Below are positions 23,215 to 30,373 of a stretch of DNA of 31,197 nt, piece by piece. The position numbers and the translations under genes are program-made. The stretch is from UBA9676 sp036522155 (GTDB taxonomy: Bacteria; Actinomycetota; Actinomycetes; Streptosporangiales; Streptosporangiaceae). The stretch spans positions 1 through 31,197 of the forward strand of contig DATDGI010000269.1 of assembly GCA_036522155.1 (NCBI GenBank), written 5' to 3'. Under the pieces are notes generated by a model. It saw nothing but the letters and a program-made list of their open reading frames with translations, was not told the origin of the DNA and ran no database searches. The first letter of the stretch is position 1. Every line of letters begins with the position of its first letter.

Positions 23215-23257
23215 CGGCGCGGATATGATTCTCACCACAATGGGTAATTGACTAGTA

Positions 23258-23390
23258 GCAGATTGTAGCTGAAGCACTCATGAAGAGCGGCTGAAGAAAC
23301 CGTCACGACGGCCACGCCCGCCCTTTATGTCCAGGCCAGCACGCTAATCTGCAGCAAATTACAGTTCGATCCTGACCAGGAGGCACCTAC
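23258..23390 (+). promoter_or_regulatory. AT-richer control region of the DUF5999-type gene
   Basis: The 253-bp gap 23138-23390 is the least GC-rich stretch of the window. It contains the arms GCAGATT (23258-23264) and AATCTGC (23346-23352) in inverted orientation, two GCTGAAG copies 22 bases apart (23268 and 23290), and -10-like TAATCT (23345-23350) and TACAGT (23360-23365). The gene has a strong AGGAGG ribosome site just before its ATG at 23391. A regulated promoter is likely; the regulator is unknown. Confidence 0.45.
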
Positions 23391-23615
23391 ATGTGCCCGC
23401 ACACGCCGCCGTGCCCCGACGCGAAAGCGCCGGATCGTGAGGCGGCCCGGACCGTTGTCAGCCATCCCGAGCAGGGCTGGAGCCTGCTCTGCAACGGCAT
23501 CGTCGTTTTCGAGGACACCGGGGAACTGCTGCCCGACGGCGGCACCATCGCCCCGCACCGGCCCACCGACCTGAACGGGCCCGCGGTGGTCACGCCGCCT
23601 GCGCCGGCCGCCTAG
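23391..23615 (+). CDS. DUF5999-type small protein, 74 aa
   Basis: Starts MCPHTPPCPDAKAPDREAAR and contains SHPEQGWSLLCNGIVVFEDTGELLPDG, the pattern of small actinobacterial proteins I know as DUF5999. C2, H4 and C8, with a further Cys in SLLCNG, could bind a metal such as zinc (inference). The ribosome site is strong (CAGGAGG, about seven bases before ATG). The C-terminus is Pro/Ala-rich. The function of the family is unknown, though its wide spread and strong ribosome site suggest high expression. Its TAG stop shares a CTAG with the convergent hydrolase gene. Confidence 0.85.
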   Translation: MCPHTPPCPDAKAPDREAARTVVSHPEQGWSLLCNGIVVFEDTGELLPDGGTIAPHRPTDLNGPAVVTPPAPAA

Positions 23616-24229
23616 GGCAGGCCCGGCGCCGCCAGCACCTCCCGCAGCCAGTCCCCGGCCGCCCGGCCGGCTTCTTCCGGGTGCCGGGACAGGGCATGCG
23701 ACTCCCCCGCGAGCACGACCACCCGGGTGGCTGGCGTGCTGGCCGGGATGCCGAACGGATCGCGCTCGCCGTTGATGACCAGCACGTCCGTGCCCGCGGC
23801 GGCCAGTTCGGCCGCCCGCGACGCCGCTGGCCGCCCGGGCGGGTGGAGCGGGAAGGCCAGCGCGATGACCGCCCGCGCCGCCACCGCCTGGGCGGTACGG
23901 CAGGCCACCCGCGCCCCGTTGCTGCGCCCGCCCTGGATGAGCGGCAGGCTGGCCCCCGCCAGTTCCCGCAGGGCCGCGATCACCTCGATCCAGGCCGCGT
24001 CCTGGCGGCTGGCCGGGCCGGGCGCCCGGCGGCCCGCCACCCGGTAGGGCTGGGTGATGAGGGCCACGCAGCCGCCGAGCGGCGCCGCGGCCGCCGCCAC
24101 GGCCAGCACGTCCGGGGACCCGGGACCGCCACCGGCGCCGTGGGTCAGCGCCAGCAGGAATCCCGGCCGGCCGGCGGTGGGCCGGTCCATCTCGGCCCGG
24201 GCCGGCCCTTCCCCCGTCATGATCTCCAT
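23612..24229 (-). CDS. Alpha/beta hydrolase (KANL3/Tex30-like)
   Basis: A 205-residue hydrolase of the small alpha/beta type. HGAGGGPGSPD (residues 30-40) forms the oxyanion region and the nucleophile elbow is GGRSNGAR with Ser103. FPLHPPGRP and LVINGERDPFG supply the acid, and GESHAL the histidine. This order is typical of the dienelactone hydrolase-like/KANL3-Tex30 group. The substrate is unknown. The ATG at 24229 has no ribosome site, but TAACCT lies six bases above it (24236-24241 on the minus strand), so it may be leaderless; ATG 24220 is an alternative. Convergent with the DUF5999-type gene on a shared CTAG. Confidence 0.85.
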   Translation of the reverse strand: MEIMTGEGPARAEMDRPTAGRPGFLLALTHGAGGGPGSPDVLAVAAAAAPLGGCVALITQPYRVAGRRAPGPASRQDAAWIEVIAALRELAGASLPLIQGGRSNGARVACRTAQAVAARAVIALAFPLHPPGRPAASRAAELAAAGTDVLVINGERDPFGIPASTPATRVVVLAGESHALSRHPEEAGRAAGDWLREVLAAPGLP

Positions 24230-24273
24230 CTGGGCAGGTTAACGCCGGGCCGGTGGCAGGCTGGGGGCGCCCG

Positions 24274-27129
24274 TCAGACGCCGAGGATCTTCTTCAGGAA
24301 CTGGCCGGTGTAGCTGTCATCGGACATGGCCACCTGCTCCGGGGTGCCGGTCGCGATCACCGTCCCGCCCCGCGACCCGCCGTCGGGGCCGAGGTCGATC
24401 ACCCAGTCCGCGGTCTTGATCACGTCCAGGTTGTGCTCGATCACGATGACCGTGTTCCCGCTGTCCACCAGCGCGTTGAGCACGCCGAGCAGTTTGCGTA
24501 TGTCCTCGAAATGCAGTCCGGTGGTGGGCTCGTCCAGCACGTAGATGGTCCGGCCGGTGGCCCGCCGCTGCAGTTCGGAGGCGAGCTTGACCCGCTGCGC
24601 CTCGCCGCCGGACAGGGTCGGCGCGGGCTGGCCGAGCCGGACGTAGCCCAGGCCGACGTCGGTGAGCGTCTTCAGGTGCCGGTGAATGGCGGGTACCGGC
24701 TCGAAGAAGCTGGTCGCCTCCTCTATCGGCATGTCCAGCACGTCGGCGATGGTCTTGCCCTTGTAGTGCACGGCCAGCGTGTCGGTGTTGTACCGGGCGC
24801 CGTGGCAGACCTCGCAGGGCACGTACACGTCCGGCAGGAACTGCATCTCGATCTTGATCGTGCCGTCGCCCGAGCAGGCCTCGCACCGGCCGCCCTTGAC
24901 GTTGAAGGAGAACCGGCCCGGCTGGTAGCCGCGGATCTTGGCCTCGGTCGTCTGCGAGAACAACCGCCGGATGTGATCGAAGACACCGGTGTACGTGGCC
25001 GGGTTGGAGCGCGGGGTGCGGCCGATCGGGCCCTGGTCGACGTGCACCACCTTGTCCAGGTGGCCGGTGCCCGTCACCCGGGTGTGCCGGCCGGGGACGA
25101 TCCTGGTGCCGTGCAGTTCCTTGGCCAGCGCGCTGTAGAGGATGTCGTTGACCAGGGTGGACTTGCCGGAGCCGGACACGCCCGTGACCGCGATGAGCAG
25201 GCCGAGCGGGAACGTCACGTCCACCGAGCGCAGGTTGTGCTCGCTGGCCCCCTTGACCACGACCTCCTTGCCGCGCTGGCGCCGGCGGCGGGCGGGCGGC
25301 AGCGGGATCTGGGCCCGCCCGGTCAGGTAGGCACCGGTCAGCGACTCCCGGCTGGCCAGCAGTTCGGCCAGCGGGCCGGACACCACGATCCGGCCGCCGT
25401 GCTCACCGGCCCCGGGCCCGATGTCGACCACCCAGTCGGCCGCCCGGATGGTGTCCTCGTCGTGCTCGACCACGATCAGCGTGTTGCCGAGATCGCGCAG
25501 CCGCAGCAGGGTTTCCAGCAGCCGGTGATTGTCCCGCTGGTGCAGGCCGATGGACGGCTCGTCCAGCACGTACAGCACACCGACCAGGCCCGAGCCGATC
25601 TGGGTGGCCAGCCGGATCCGCTGCGCCTCACCACCGGCCAGGGTCGCCGACGCCCGGTCCAGGGTGAGGTAGTCAAGGCCCACGTCGAGCAGGAAGCCCA
25701 GCCGGGCGTTGACCTCCTTGAGTATCCGCCCGGCGATCTGCCAGTCCCGGTCCGACAGCTCCAGCGACAGCAGCAGCTTGGCCAGCGCGCCGATGGCCAG
25801 CGCGCAGATCTCGGCGATGGACCGCCCGTCCACGGTGACGGCCAGCGACACCGGCTTGAGCCGGGTGCCGTGACACGAAGGGCACGGCACCTCGCGCATG
25901 AACCCGGCGAACCGCTCCCGGCTGGAATCGCTCTCGGCCTCGGAGTGGCGGCGCTCGATGTAGGTGATGGCGCCCTCGAAGCCGGTGTAATAGGAACGCT
26001 CCCGGCCGTACCGGTTCTTGTAGCGGACGTGCACCTGGTCGTCGTAGCCATACAGCAGCGCCCGCCGGGCCGCGGCCGGCAGCCGGGACCACGGGGTGTC
26101 GACGTCGAACCCCATGGCCGACCCGAGCGCCTCCATCAGGCGCAGGAAGTAGTCGCTGATGTGGCCGCCGCTCCACGGGCCGATCGCGCCTTCCGCCAGG
26201 GTCCTGGCCGGGTCCGGCACGACCAGCTCGGGGTCCACCTCCATCCGGGTGCCCAGCCCGGTGCAGTCCGGGCAGGCGCCCCACGGGGAGTTGAAGGAGA
26301 ACGACCGGGGCTCCAGCTCCTCGAACGACAGGTCGTCATACAGGCACGCCAGGTGCTCGGAGTACATCCGCTCCCGGTGCGGGTCGTCCTCGGGCAGGTC
26401 GACGAAGTCGAGCACCACCACCCCGCCGGACAGGCCGAGCGCGGTCTCCACCGAGTCGGTCAGCCGGCGCCGCGCCGACTCCTTCACCGCCAGCCGGTCC
26501 ACCACCACCTCGATGCTGTGCTTCTCGTACTTCTTGAGTGCGGGCAGGTCCCCGGACGCGGCCTCGTCCAGCCGGACCACCGTCCCGTCCACCCGGGCCC
26601 GCGAGTAGCCCTTGATCTGGAGCTCGCGCAGCAGCTCGGTGTACTCGCCCTTGCGCCCGCGCACCACCGGCGCGAGCACCTGGAACCGGGTGCCCTCGTC
26701 CACCTCGAGCAGCCGGTCCACGATCTGCTGCGGGGTCTGCCGGGCGATCGGGCGGCCGCAGATCGGGCAGTGCGGCTTGCCCACCCGCGCATACAGCAGC
26801 CGCAGGTAGTCGTAGACCTCGGTGATCGTGCCCACGGTGGACCGCGGGTTGCGGCTGGCCGCCTTCTGGTCGATCGATACCGCGGGCGAGAGCCCGTCGA
26901 TGAAGTCCACGTCCGGCTTGTCCATCTGGCCCAGGAACTGGCGGGCGTAGGCCGACAGCGACTCGACGTAACGGCGCTGGCCCTCGGCGAAGATGGTGTC
27001 GAACGCCAGGCTGGACTTGCCCGAGCCGGACAGCCCGGTGAACACGATCAGGGCGTCCCTGGGCAGGTCGAGCGACACGTCCTTGAGGTTGTGCTCGCGC
27101 GCACCGCGTATCACCAGACGATCGGCCAC
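24274..27129 (-). CDS. uvrA: Excinuclease ABC subunit A (UvrA)
   Basis: 951 aa, full length. UvrA is the damage-scanning ATPase of nucleotide excision repair. ATPase I: Walker A GLSGSGKSS (about residues 32-40), LAGGEAQRIRLA signature, YVLDEPSIGLH Walker B. ATPase II: GVSGSGKSTLVND, LSGGEAQRVKLA, YVLDEPTTGLH. Zinc cysteines are at C121/C124 (CPICGR), CPDCTG, CPSCHG, and the C-terminal CEACSGDG...CEVCHGARY. The GTG start at 27129 (MADRLVIRGAREHNLKDV) is the family start; longer in-frame forms add non-UvrA sequence. It is preceded by a GAGCAGGA ribosome-site-like run. I find no LexA box in the 193-bp upstream gap. Divergent from the maleylpyruvate isomerase-type gene. Confidence 0.98.
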   Translation of the reverse strand: MADRLVIRGAREHNLKDVSLDLPRDALIVFTGLSGSGKSSLAFDTIFAEGQRRYVESLSAYARQFLGQMDKPDVDFIDGLSPAVSIDQKAASRNPRSTVGTITEVYDYLRLLYARVGKPHCPICGRPIARQTPQQIVDRLLEVDEGTRFQVLAPVVRGRKGEYTELLRELQIKGYSRARVDGTVVRLDEAASGDLPALKKYEKHSIEVVVDRLAVKESARRRLTDSVETALGLSGGVVVLDFVDLPEDDPHRERMYSEHLACLYDDLSFEELEPRSFSFNSPWGACPDCTGLGTRMEVDPELVVPDPARTLAEGAIGPWSGGHISDYFLRLMEALGSAMGFDVDTPWSRLPAAARRALLYGYDDQVHVRYKNRYGRERSYYTGFEGAITYIERRHSEAESDSSRERFAGFMREVPCPSCHGTRLKPVSLAVTVDGRSIAEICALAIGALAKLLLSLELSDRDWQIAGRILKEVNARLGFLLDVGLDYLTLDRASATLAGGEAQRIRLATQIGSGLVGVLYVLDEPSIGLHQRDNHRLLETLLRLRDLGNTLIVVEHDEDTIRAADWVVDIGPGAGEHGGRIVVSGPLAELLASRESLTGAYLTGRAQIPLPPARRRRQRGKEVVVKGASEHNLRSVDVTFPLGLLIAVTGVSGSGKSTLVNDILYSALAKELHGTRIVPGRHTRVTGTGHLDKVVHVDQGPIGRTPRSNPATYTGVFDHIRRLFSQTTEAKIRGYQPGRFSFNVKGGRCEACSGDGTIKIEMQFLPDVYVPCEVCHGARYNTDTLAVHYKGKTIADVLDMPIEEATSFFEPVPAIHRHLKTLTDVGLGYVRLGQPAPTLSGGEAQRVKLASELQRRATGRTIYVLDEPTTGLHFEDIRKLLGVLNALVDSGNTVIVIEHNLDVIKTADWVIDLGPDGGSRGGTVIATGTPEQVAMSDDSYTGQFLKKILGV

Positions 27130-27322
27130 TGCGTCCTGCTCTCCGTGCTTGCTTTCCGGTCGGGCCCGTCCCCCGCTGGGCACGGAGGACACGCCATGGT
27201 ATTCGGGACCACTGACAAAACACGGTTCCGCGGTCCTGGCTTCCCGCGGCTCCCCCATGCGCACCGCACCAGCCTGCCATCCGGTGCGCCAGAATGGTCC
27301 CGGACGCCAGCAAAGGAGCCTC

Positions 27323-28054
27323 GTGGACGCGGAAACCAGTCAGTGGATGGCCGACCTCGCGGCCGCGACCGGCCGGCTGCTCGGCACGGCGGGCGCGCTG
27401 ACCGATGCCGGTGTGCGGGAGCCGTCGCTGCTGCCCGGCTGGACCCGCGGGCACGTGCTGACCCACATCGCCCGCAACGCCGACGGCCTGGCCAACCTGC
27501 TGCGCTGGGCGCAGACCGGGATCGAGACCCCGATGTACGCGAGCGCGGAGGCGCGCGCGGCCGCCATCGAGGCGGGCGCGGGCCGGCCCGCCGCCGAACT
27601 GGCCGCCGACGTGGCGGCGGCCGCGGACGCGTTCGCCGGGCAGGCCACCGGGCTGCCGGCGCAGGCCTGGACCGCTCAGGTCCGGAGGCTGACCGGGCCG
27701 CCCTTCCCGGCCTACGGCGTGCTGCAGTTGCGGCTGTCCGAGGTGGAGATCCACCACGTGGACCTGGCCGCGGGCTACCGGCCCGGTGACTGGCCGGACG
27801 ACTTCGTGACCGACGCGCTGGCCCGGGTGGCCGACTCGTTCGCCGGCCGCCAGGACACCCCGGCCTGCGTCGTCTGGGCGGCTGGCAGCGGGGCCCGGTT
27901 CCGGATCGGCCCCGACCGGCCGGCGGCCGCACCGACCCTCGTCCACGGGCCGGCCGCCACCCTGCTGGCCTGGCTGACCGGCCGCGACGGCGGCAGCGGC
28001 CTGCAGGTGTTCGGGGACGACCCCACCCTGCCGGTGCCGCCCGCGTGGCGATAG
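27323..28054 (+). CDS. Mycothiol-dependent maleylpyruvate isomerase family protein
   Basis: A 243-residue protein of the MDMPI type. PSLLPGWTRGHVLTHIARNADGL (about residues 34-56) supplies the first metal-binding His (H48), and RLSEVEIHHVDLAAGYRPGDW supplies the Glu and second His of the site. A C-terminal SCP2-like part follows (TLVHGPAATLLAWLTGR). In characterised members a zinc site plus mycothiol isomerises maleylpyruvate in gentisate breakdown; here no gentisate genes are nearby, so the substrate is open. The GTG start has AAAGGAG four bases upstream. It is followed by the MBL-fold gene after 62 bp. The grouping with uvrA is, from memory, common in actinobacteria. Confidence 0.88.
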   Translation: MDAETSQWMADLAAATGRLLGTAGALTDAGVREPSLLPGWTRGHVLTHIARNADGLANLLRWAQTGIETPMYASAEARAAAIEAGAGRPAAELAADVAAAADAFAGQATGLPAQAWTAQVRRLTGPPFPAYGVLQLRLSEVEIHHVDLAAGYRPGDWPDDFVTDALARVADSFAGRQDTPACVVWAAGSGARFRIGPDRPAAAPTLVHGPAATLLAWLTGRDGGSGLQVFGDDPTLPVPPAWR

Positions 28055-28116
28055 CGAGATCAGCACCGAGCCATCCGTTAGGCAGAAAAGTCCCGAGGAC
28101 CGGCAAAGGAGAAACC

Positions 28117-28779
28117 GTGACATACACCGGGGAAGTGAGCGTCGGCGGCCCGCCCGACACCCGGACCCTGCCCGGCCTGGCCATCACCAAGCTGGCGGTC
28201 GGGCCGATGGACAACAACGCGTACCTGCTCCGCTGCAGCGAAACCGGGGAGCAGGTGCTCATCGACGCCGCCAACGAGGCCGGCCGGCTGCTCGCGCTCA
28301 CCGGGGAGACGCTCAGCGCGATCGTGACCACCCACCGGCACTTCGACCACTGGCAGGCGCTGGCCGAGGTGCAGGCCGCGACCGGGGCCAAGGTCATCGC
28401 CCACCCCGACGACGCGGCGGAACTCCCGGTCACGCCGACCAGCCTGGTCCGTGGCGGTGACCGGGTGGTGGTGGGCGCGACCAGCGTGTCCGTCATCCAC
28501 CTGCGCGGCCACACCCCCGGCAGCATCGCGCTGTGCTACGACGCGGGCGGGGCGCTGGCCACCACCCCGCACCTGTTCACCGGCGACTCGCTGTTCCCCG
28601 GCGGCCCCGGCAACACCGAGCACGACCCGCAGCGGTTCGGCCAGCTCATGGATGACCTGGAGGAGCGGGTGTTCGGCGTGCTGCCGGACGGCACCTGGAT
28701 CTACCCCGGCCACGGGAAGGACACCACCCTCGGGGCGGAGCGGCCGCACGTGGCCGAGTGGCGGGAACGGGGCTGGTAG
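28117..28779 (+). CDS. MBL-fold metallo-hydrolase
   Basis: A 220-residue metallo-beta-lactamase-fold hydrolase of the glyoxalase II-like group. Metal-binding motifs: THRHFDHW (HxHxDH), HLRGHTPGSIAL, FTGDSLFPGG and IYPGHGKDTTLG. The GTG start at 28117 has AAAGGAG five bases upstream; earlier in-frame codons add a basic non-family leader. It lies 62 bp after the maleylpyruvate isomerase-type gene, probably in the same transcript. The likely role is hydrolysis of a small thioester or ester, perhaps a mycothiol adduct given its neighbour (inference). Confidence 0.9.
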   Translation: MTYTGEVSVGGPPDTRTLPGLAITKLAVGPMDNNAYLLRCSETGEQVLIDAANEAGRLLALTGETLSAIVTTHRHFDHWQALAEVQAATGAKVIAHPDDAAELPVTPTSLVRGGDRVVVGATSVSVIHLRGHTPGSIALCYDAGGALATTPHLFTGDSLFPGGPGNTEHDPQRFGQLMDDLEERVFGVLPDGTWIYPGHGKDTTLGAERPHVAEWRERGW

Positions 28780-28782
28780 CGG

Positions 28783-29499
28783 CTAACGGACCTGGGAGGC
28801 GTAGACGACGACGTTGCTCAGGTAGGAGCCGGTCGCCGGGTCGAAGACCCCGCCGCAGGTGATCAGGCGCAGTTCCGGGTCCGGCGCCGGGCCGTAGACC
28901 TTCTGCGTCGGGAAGCTGTCCTTGGCGTACATGTGCTCCGCGTACACCTTGAACACGGCCAGCTTGCCGCCCGCCCGGCGGACGTAGATGCGGTCACCGG
29001 GCCGGAGCAGCCGGAGCCGGAAGAACACGCCGGGCCCCAGGACGGAGTCGATGTGGCCGGCGATGATGGCCGAGCCCACCTGGCCCGGCCGCGGGCTGCC
29101 GGTGTACCACCCGGCGACCGACGTGCTGGGCGGCACCTGGAGCGTCCTCTGCGGGGTCAGCCCCAGCTTGACCAGTGGGGTGCGCACCCCGATGGCCGGG
29201 ATGGTCAGGTAGACCGGCCGGGACACGTAGACCCGGGCGACCGGCCTCGGCGGGGCGACCACCGGGCCGGTGGGGACCGGGCCGGGATGGGCCACCGGCC
29301 GGGGGGTGATCCCGGGGTGGCCGGTGAACAGCGCGATGCTGACCGCGCCCGCGCCCACGAACAGCAGGCCGCTGGACAGCAGGGCGGCCGCCACCGGGCG
29401 GCGGGTCAGCCAGCGGAGTGGCGTGCCCGGCCCGGAATGGCGTGAGCCGCTCCGGGCCGGGCCATACCTAGCGTGCGTGGCGGGCCTGGTGCCGGGCAC
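28783..29499 (-). CDS. Class F-like sortase
   Basis: 238 aa. A basic N-terminus is followed by one membrane anchor (about residues 34-59) and a Pro-rich linker. The extracellular sortase domain has the catalytic His149 in IIAGHIDS and Cys215 in RLITCGGVFD. The ending GSYLSNVVVYASQVR lacks an arginine in the strand where class F enzymes usually have one. It is last in a minus-strand operon; the GTG start lies 32 bases inside the DUF4397 gene, after GAGG. Class F sortases are actinobacterial and mostly uncharacterised. The neighbouring DUF4397 protein is the obvious substrate. The stop is three bases from the convergent MBL-fold gene stop. Confidence 0.87.
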   Translation of the reverse strand: MPGTRPATHARYGPARSGSRHSGPGTPLRWLTRRPVAAALLSSGLLFVGAGAVSIALFTGHPGITPRPVAHPGPVPTGPVVAPPRPVARVYVSRPVYLTIPAIGVRTPLVKLGLTPQRTLQVPPSTSVAGWYTGSPRPGQVGSAIIAGHIDSVLGPGVFFRLRLLRPGDRIYVRRAGGKLAVFKVYAEHMYAKDSFPTQKVYGPAPDPELRLITCGGVFDPATGSYLSNVVVYASQVR

Positions 29500-30358
29500 G
29501 CCTCAGCCAGACCGCGGCCGCACCGGTGCACAGCAGGCCGGCGACGATCACGGCGGCCCACGGCGCGGGCGAGGGAGCCGGCACCGGCGCGGTACCGCCG
29601 AGACCGGTCGCCGCGCCACCTTGCGGCATGACGGTGCTGCCCGCGGCGTCCTCCAGGTTGTCCAGCAGCAGGCCGTTGGCGCCGTCCAGCACGACCAGCG
29701 TGTGGATGGTGCCCGCGCTCAGCGTGACGGACTGGGAAACGGTCCCGTTCGCACCGCTGACCTGCACCGTCCAGGTACCCGGGGCAGCCCGGCCGTAGCT
29801 GGTGACGTGACCGAACAGCAGCCGCTTGGCCAGGACCTGCGAGCCGGCCGTCACGGTGACCCGGTGGTTGCGCAGGGAGGCCTGGATGACCCGGACCAGC
29901 GACTCGCCCTTGGGGGTGGTCAGCCGGTCCCGCATCACCTGCAGCCGCAGGCCCTTGGCCGGCCCCAGCCCGGCCACCGTGTAGGCACCGCCGGGGCTGA
30001 TGTTGACGGAGGTGGACAGCACCGGCGGGGAGGTCGAGGACGCCCCCGCCCCGCGCATGGCCACCGTGTAATCGCCGCTGGCGACCTTCTCATACGGGGA
30101 GACCGCGCCGTAGCCGACGTGGTGCAGCACGATCATGGCTTTCGAACCGCCGAAGGAATACAGGTAGACATCCACCGGCGGGGTGTTGGGCGACAGGTGA
30201 GCCAGCCGGATCCAGCCGGTCTGGGCCGCCCGGTGCGCGGCGGTGGCGGCGGTGGCGGCCGGCGCGGCCGCCGCCAGCAGCCCGGTGGCCAGCGCGAACA
30301 GCCCGGCCAGGGTCGCAATCCGGAGCCGCGGGCGGCGCGCCCAGTGGTAATTCGTCAT
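29468..30358 (-). CDS. Secreted DUF4397 surface protein, likely sortase substrate
   Basis: 296 aa. A signal peptide covers about residues 1-38 (basic n-region, Leu/Ala core, Ala-rich cleavage region). A DUF4397 immunoglobulin-like domain follows from WIRLAHLSPNTPPVDVYLY, with a second beta-rich part (VRVIQASLRNHRVTV...). The C-terminus is built like a sorting signal: MPQGGAATGLGGT at about 244-256, a Pro/Ala spacer, a membrane segment (about 267-285) and a basic tail RRARHQARHAR. There is no LPxTG. The ATG has AAGGAG seven bases upstream. It lies 15 bp after the unknown gene and overlaps the sortase gene, so all three are probably one operon. Confidence 0.88.
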   Translation of the reverse strand: MTNYHWARRPRLRIATLAGLFALATGLLAAAAPAATAATAAHRAAQTGWIRLAHLSPNTPPVDVYLYSFGGSKAMIVLHHVGYGAVSPYEKVASGDYTVAMRGAGASSTSPPVLSTSVNISPGGAYTVAGLGPAKGLRLQVMRDRLTTPKGESLVRVIQASLRNHRVTVTAGSQVLAKRLLFGHVTSYGRAAPGTWTVQVSGANGTVSQSVTLSAGTIHTLVVLDGANGLLLDNLEDAAGSTVMPQGGAATGLGGTAPVPAPSPAPWAAVIVAGLLCTGAAAVWLRRARHQARHAR

Positions 30359-30373
30359 TCGGCTTCTCCTTAG

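Noticed and set aside
27130..27322. LexA box upstream of uvrA
   Set aside because: No TCGAAC-N4-GTTCGA-like site was found; GGAACCGTGTTTTG on the minus strand is too far from consensus and has the wrong spacing.
24253..27789. Very long open frame on the plus strand opposite uvrA
   Set aside because: Its Arg/Gly/His/Val-rich product has no family features and the opposite strand codes an unmistakable full-length UvrA. Long empty frames are expected opposite genes in GC-rich DNA.
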